DNA from: Hyphomicrobiales bacterium
GTDB lineage: Bacteria > Pseudomonadota > Alphaproteobacteria > Rhizobiales > Rhizobiaceae
Reading direction: 5' to 3'
NCBI GenBank assembly: GCA_900472175.1
Contig: UCHD01000005.1
Coordinates: 372,001-436,000 of the forward strand
Length of the DNA: 64,000 bases
Shown here: positions 61,687 through 64,000 of the stretch, one piece after another
How positions within the stretch are numbered: the stretch's first letter is position 1
Layout: each line of letters starts with the position of its first letter
Notes under the pieces: model-generated
Seen by the model: the letters and a program-made list of their open reading frames with translations, nothing else
What the model was told of the DNA's origin: nothing
Database searches by the model: none
Program-made: the position numbers and the translations under genes

Positions 61687-63681
61687 ATGCGATTTTCCAA
61701 CACCTTCCTTGACGAGATCCGCGACCGCGTTCCCATTTCGGACGTGATCGGCAGGCGTGTCACCTGGGATCGCAAGAAGACCAATGCCTCGCGCGGCGAC
61801 TATTGGGCCTGCTGCCCGTTCCATGGCGAGAAGTCGCCGAGCTTCCATTGCGAGGACCGCAAGGGCCGCTACCATTGCTTCGGCTGCGGTGTGTCTGGCG
61901 ATCATTTCCGCTTTCTGACCGATCTCGATGGCATGGCCTTTCCGGAAGCTGTGCAGCAGATTGCCGATCTCGCCGGTGTCGCCATGCCGCAGCCGGATGT
62001 CGAGGCGGAAAAGCGCGACCGCCAGCGCCTCGGCCTGCAGGATGTCATGGAAGTGGCCACACAGTTCTTTCAGGATCAGCTGCAGACGGCCAACGGCGCC
62101 AAGGCGCGCGCCTACCTGCGCGACCGCGGGCTGACCGGCCGCACCATCGAGACATTCCGGCTCGGCTACGCGCCGGAAGGCCGCAACACCTTGAAGGAGT
62201 TCCTGGCCGGAAAGGGCGTGCCGAAAGATCAGATCGAAGCCTGCGGGCTCGTCGTCCATGGCCCCGATATTCCCGTCTCCTATGACCGGTTCCGCGACCG
62301 CATCATGTTCCCGATCCTGTCGTCGCGCGAAAAGGTCATCGCGTTTGGCGGCCGCGCCATGTCGCCGGATGCGCCGGCCAAATACCTCAATTCCAACGAG
62401 ACCGAGCTGTTTCACAAGGGCAACGTTCTCTACAATTTCGCCCGTGCCCGCCGCGCCATGTCCGGTGCAGACGGAGCGGGAACCATCATTGCCGTCGAAG
62501 GCTATATGGACGTCATCGCGCTGCATCAGGCCGGGATCGAAAATGCCGTCGCCCCGCTTGGCACGGCACTGACCGAAAACCAGATGGCGCTGCTCTGGAA
62601 GCTGACGCAGCAGCCGGTGCTCTGCTTCGACGGCGATGGCGCCGGTATCCGTGCCGCCAACCGTGCCGTCGATCTGGCACTGCCGCATCTCAAGCCCGGA
62701 TTCTCCGTGCGCTTCGCCATGCTGCCGGATGGCAAGGACCCCGACGATCTCGTCCGCAACGAGGGCCGCGCGCCATTCGACAAGGTGATGGGCTCTGCCC
62801 GTTCGCTGTCGGAAATGGTCTGGTTGCGCGAAGCCCAGGCCGGTGGCTTCGATACGCCTGAGAGCCGCGCCCAGCTGGAAGCGACGTTGAAACAGGTGGT
62901 TTCCGTGATCGCCGATGAAAATGTCCGCCGTCACTACGGCCAGGATATCCGCGATCGGCTCAACCAGTTCTTTCAGGGCGCCTCCCGTCAACAGAATGGC
63001 CAGCGCGGTTTTGACCGCAACCCGCGCCAGGGCGGCGGGCGCGGCCAGGGGCAGGGGCGCGGTGGCCAGCAGGGCGCGCGCATGTCGGAACGCTCCGGCA
63101 TTTCCGACCGGCTCGCCCGTTCCTCGCTGGTCAGCGGCCATCAGGCGCTGCCGCCCTTGCGCGAAAGCGTGCTGGCGCTGACCATTGTCAATCATCCGCA
63201 ACTGCTGTTTGAAGAGTATGACGAGATCTCCGCGATCGAATACGACAATCGCGATCTGCAGCGCTTCTGGTCCTCGGTGCTCAATGCCGCCGCCGCCAAA
63301 GGGCTGCGCCTGACGCGCGAAGTCCTCGTCGAGCAGCTGGAAGCCGAAGGGTTCGATGCGCTTCTGAAAGCGCTCGACCAGCAGATCCGCTTTGCGCGGC
63401 TATGGACAGCCACCACGGCCGCAGCGCCGGAGGATGCCCGCGAAGGCTACCTGCAGGCGCTCGCTCTGCATCAGCGCACCAAGGCTTTGCTCTGGCAGCG
63501 CCGCGAACTGGAAAGCGAGCTGGCTTATGCCACGGAAGAAGGTGATGACGATACCGTCAGCCAGATCCTGCGCAATCTGCAGGAGGTCCAGCTGGAAGTG
63601 ACGCGGCTGGAAAACCAGGAAGCGATCGTTGACGGGTTTGGCGTTCTGTCCGGGCGCGTCAAGGGACCGGCGGGCAAGTAG
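61687..63681 (+). CDS. dnaG: DNA primase
   Basis: Synthesises RNA primers for replication with the DnaB helicase. The 664-residue protein has an N-terminal zinc finger (CCPFHGEKSPSFHCEDR ... YHCFGCG), the RNA-polymerase/TOPRIM core with IIAVEGYMDVIALHQAG and LCFDGDGAGIRAANRAVDLA, and a C-terminal DnaB-binding part. A low-complexity Gly/Arg/Gln linker (about 438-470) separates the core from it. The ATG at 61687 follows AGAGG. Upstream in-frame start is unlikely. Confidence 0.98.
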   Translation: MRFSNTFLDEIRDRVPISDVIGRRVTWDRKKTNASRGDYWACCPFHGEKSPSFHCEDRKGRYHCFGCGVSGDHFRFLTDLDGMAFPEAVQQIADLAGVAMPQPDVEAEKRDRQRLGLQDVMEVATQFFQDQLQTANGAKARAYLRDRGLTGRTIETFRLGYAPEGRNTLKEFLAGKGVPKDQIEACGLVVHGPDIPVSYDRFRDRIMFPILSSREKVIAFGGRAMSPDAPAKYLNSNETELFHKGNVLYNFARARRAMSGADGAGTIIAVEGYMDVIALHQAGIENAVAPLGTALTENQMALLWKLTQQPVLCFDGDGAGIRAANRAVDLALPHLKPGFSVRFAMLPDGKDPDDLVRNEGRAPFDKVMGSARSLSEMVWLREAQAGGFDTPESRAQLEATLKQVVSVIADENVRRHYGQDIRDRLNQFFQGASRQQNGQRGFDRNPRQGGGRGQGQGRGGQQGARMSERSGISDRLARSSLVSGHQALPPLRESVLALTIVNHPQLLFEEYDEISAIEYDNRDLQRFWSSVLNAAAAKGLRLTREVLVEQLEAEGFDALLKALDQQIRFARLWTATTAAAPEDAREGYLQALALHQRTKALLWQRRELESELAYATEEGDDDTVSQILRNLQEVQLEVTRLENQEAIVDGFGVLSGRVKGPAGK

Positions 63682-63804
63682 GCACGTCCGGTTCTGACGA
63701 AACCGGTTCAGCGAGCCTCTTGCCACCATGTCCGGCAATTGCAAGACTGCTCTCTCGATTGCGCCGCCGGTGATGCCGCTGCGCAGGTCCGGAGGAGGGG
63801 CAAC

Positions 63805-64000
63805 ATGACCGAAATCACCTTGCTGGCTTTTGCATTCGTATCGTTCATCGGTATCGCGACGCCTGGTCCAACCGTGCTTCTGGCGCTGACAAACGGTTCG
63901 CGCTTTGGCGTGCGTCGCGCGCTGATCGGCATGCTCGGTGCTGTCCTGTCCGATTTTGTTTTGATCGGTGCCGTGGCGCTCGGTCTCGGTGCGCTGCTGG
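63805..64000 (+). CDS. LysE-family transporter (partial, cut by window end)
   Basis: N-terminal 65 residues of an amino-acid or metabolite exporter: MTEITLLAFAFVSFIGIATPGPTVLLALTNGSRFGVRRALIGMLGAV. The TPGP turn and the NGSRFGVRR loop are the LysE/RhtB hallmark, followed by a second hydrophobic helix. GGAGGAGGGG precedes the ATG. It is the first gene after dnaG; the rest lies beyond the window. Confidence 0.88.
   Translation, partial: MTEITLLAFAFVSFIGIATPGPTVLLALTNGSRFGVRRALIGMLGAVLSDFVLIGAVALGLGALL

Noticed and set aside
61600-63201. A 533-codon leftward open frame
   Set aside because: It is antisense to dnaG and has no recognisable features.

Overview
The window is 64 kb of a GC-rich alphaproteobacterial chromosome, almost certainly from the Rhizobiaceae (Rhizobium/Agrobacterium/Sinorhizobium group). 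Three things point there: a RIME-like mosaic repeat; the gene order arsR, two tandem AbcR small RNAs, lsrB, trxB, lrp, LPS-core glycosyltransferases, lpsB, greA, which as I recall it matches the Sinorhizobium meliloti chromosome; and family-typical proteins such as a BA14K-like protein and LpsB. It looks like core chromosome: I see no rRNA, tRNA, insertion sequence, prophage or CRISPR array.

1-15 kb holds housekeeping genes: an aldehyde dehydrogenase with a DUF779 partner, prs, a lipoprotein, a tight minus-strand run (lgt, MidA-type methyltransferase, pgeF, M24-like hydrolase), then ubiK, a YbjN-like gene, proC, a CsaA-like gene and a tyrosine phosphatase. An OmpR/EnvZ-type two-component pair and a MarR regulator follow. 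The MarR gene is divergent from ilvE across a perfect 15-bp-arm palindrome. 15-31 kb holds small envelope proteins, a metallo-beta-lactamase-fold hydrolase, a cold-shock gene, transporters, a PQQ-type sugar dehydrogenase, aatA, a lytic transglycosylase and an arsR-nemA unit. Its most unusual part is a class GN sortase overlapping the gene of its probable substrate, a VIT-VWA protein ending in LPQTA, a membrane helix and a basic tail.

31-42 kb is the AbcR/lsrB/trxB/lrp block followed by a surface-polysaccharide island: two divergent paralogous glycosyltransferases, a pyruvyltransferase-like protein, a GT11-like and a GT25 enzyme, and two GT4 enzymes including LpsB. greA closes it and has a terminator-like hairpin in its leader. 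42-53 kb holds several regulator-enzyme pairs (TetR with an oxidoreductase, HxlR with a glutathione S-transferase), an MFS pump, carB, an adenylate cyclase with a zinc-ribbon-like motif, an alcohol dehydrogenase and a zinc metallopeptidase. 53-64 kb holds three tandem paralogous secreted proteins of unknown function, a Tet-type MFS gene that has lost its middle in frame, a MATE pump, carA, yqeY, an unknown DNA-binding-like protein, dnaG and a LysE-family gene cut by the window end.

Starts were chosen from ribosome-binding sites and family lengths. Functions come from reading motifs by eye, with no database search.
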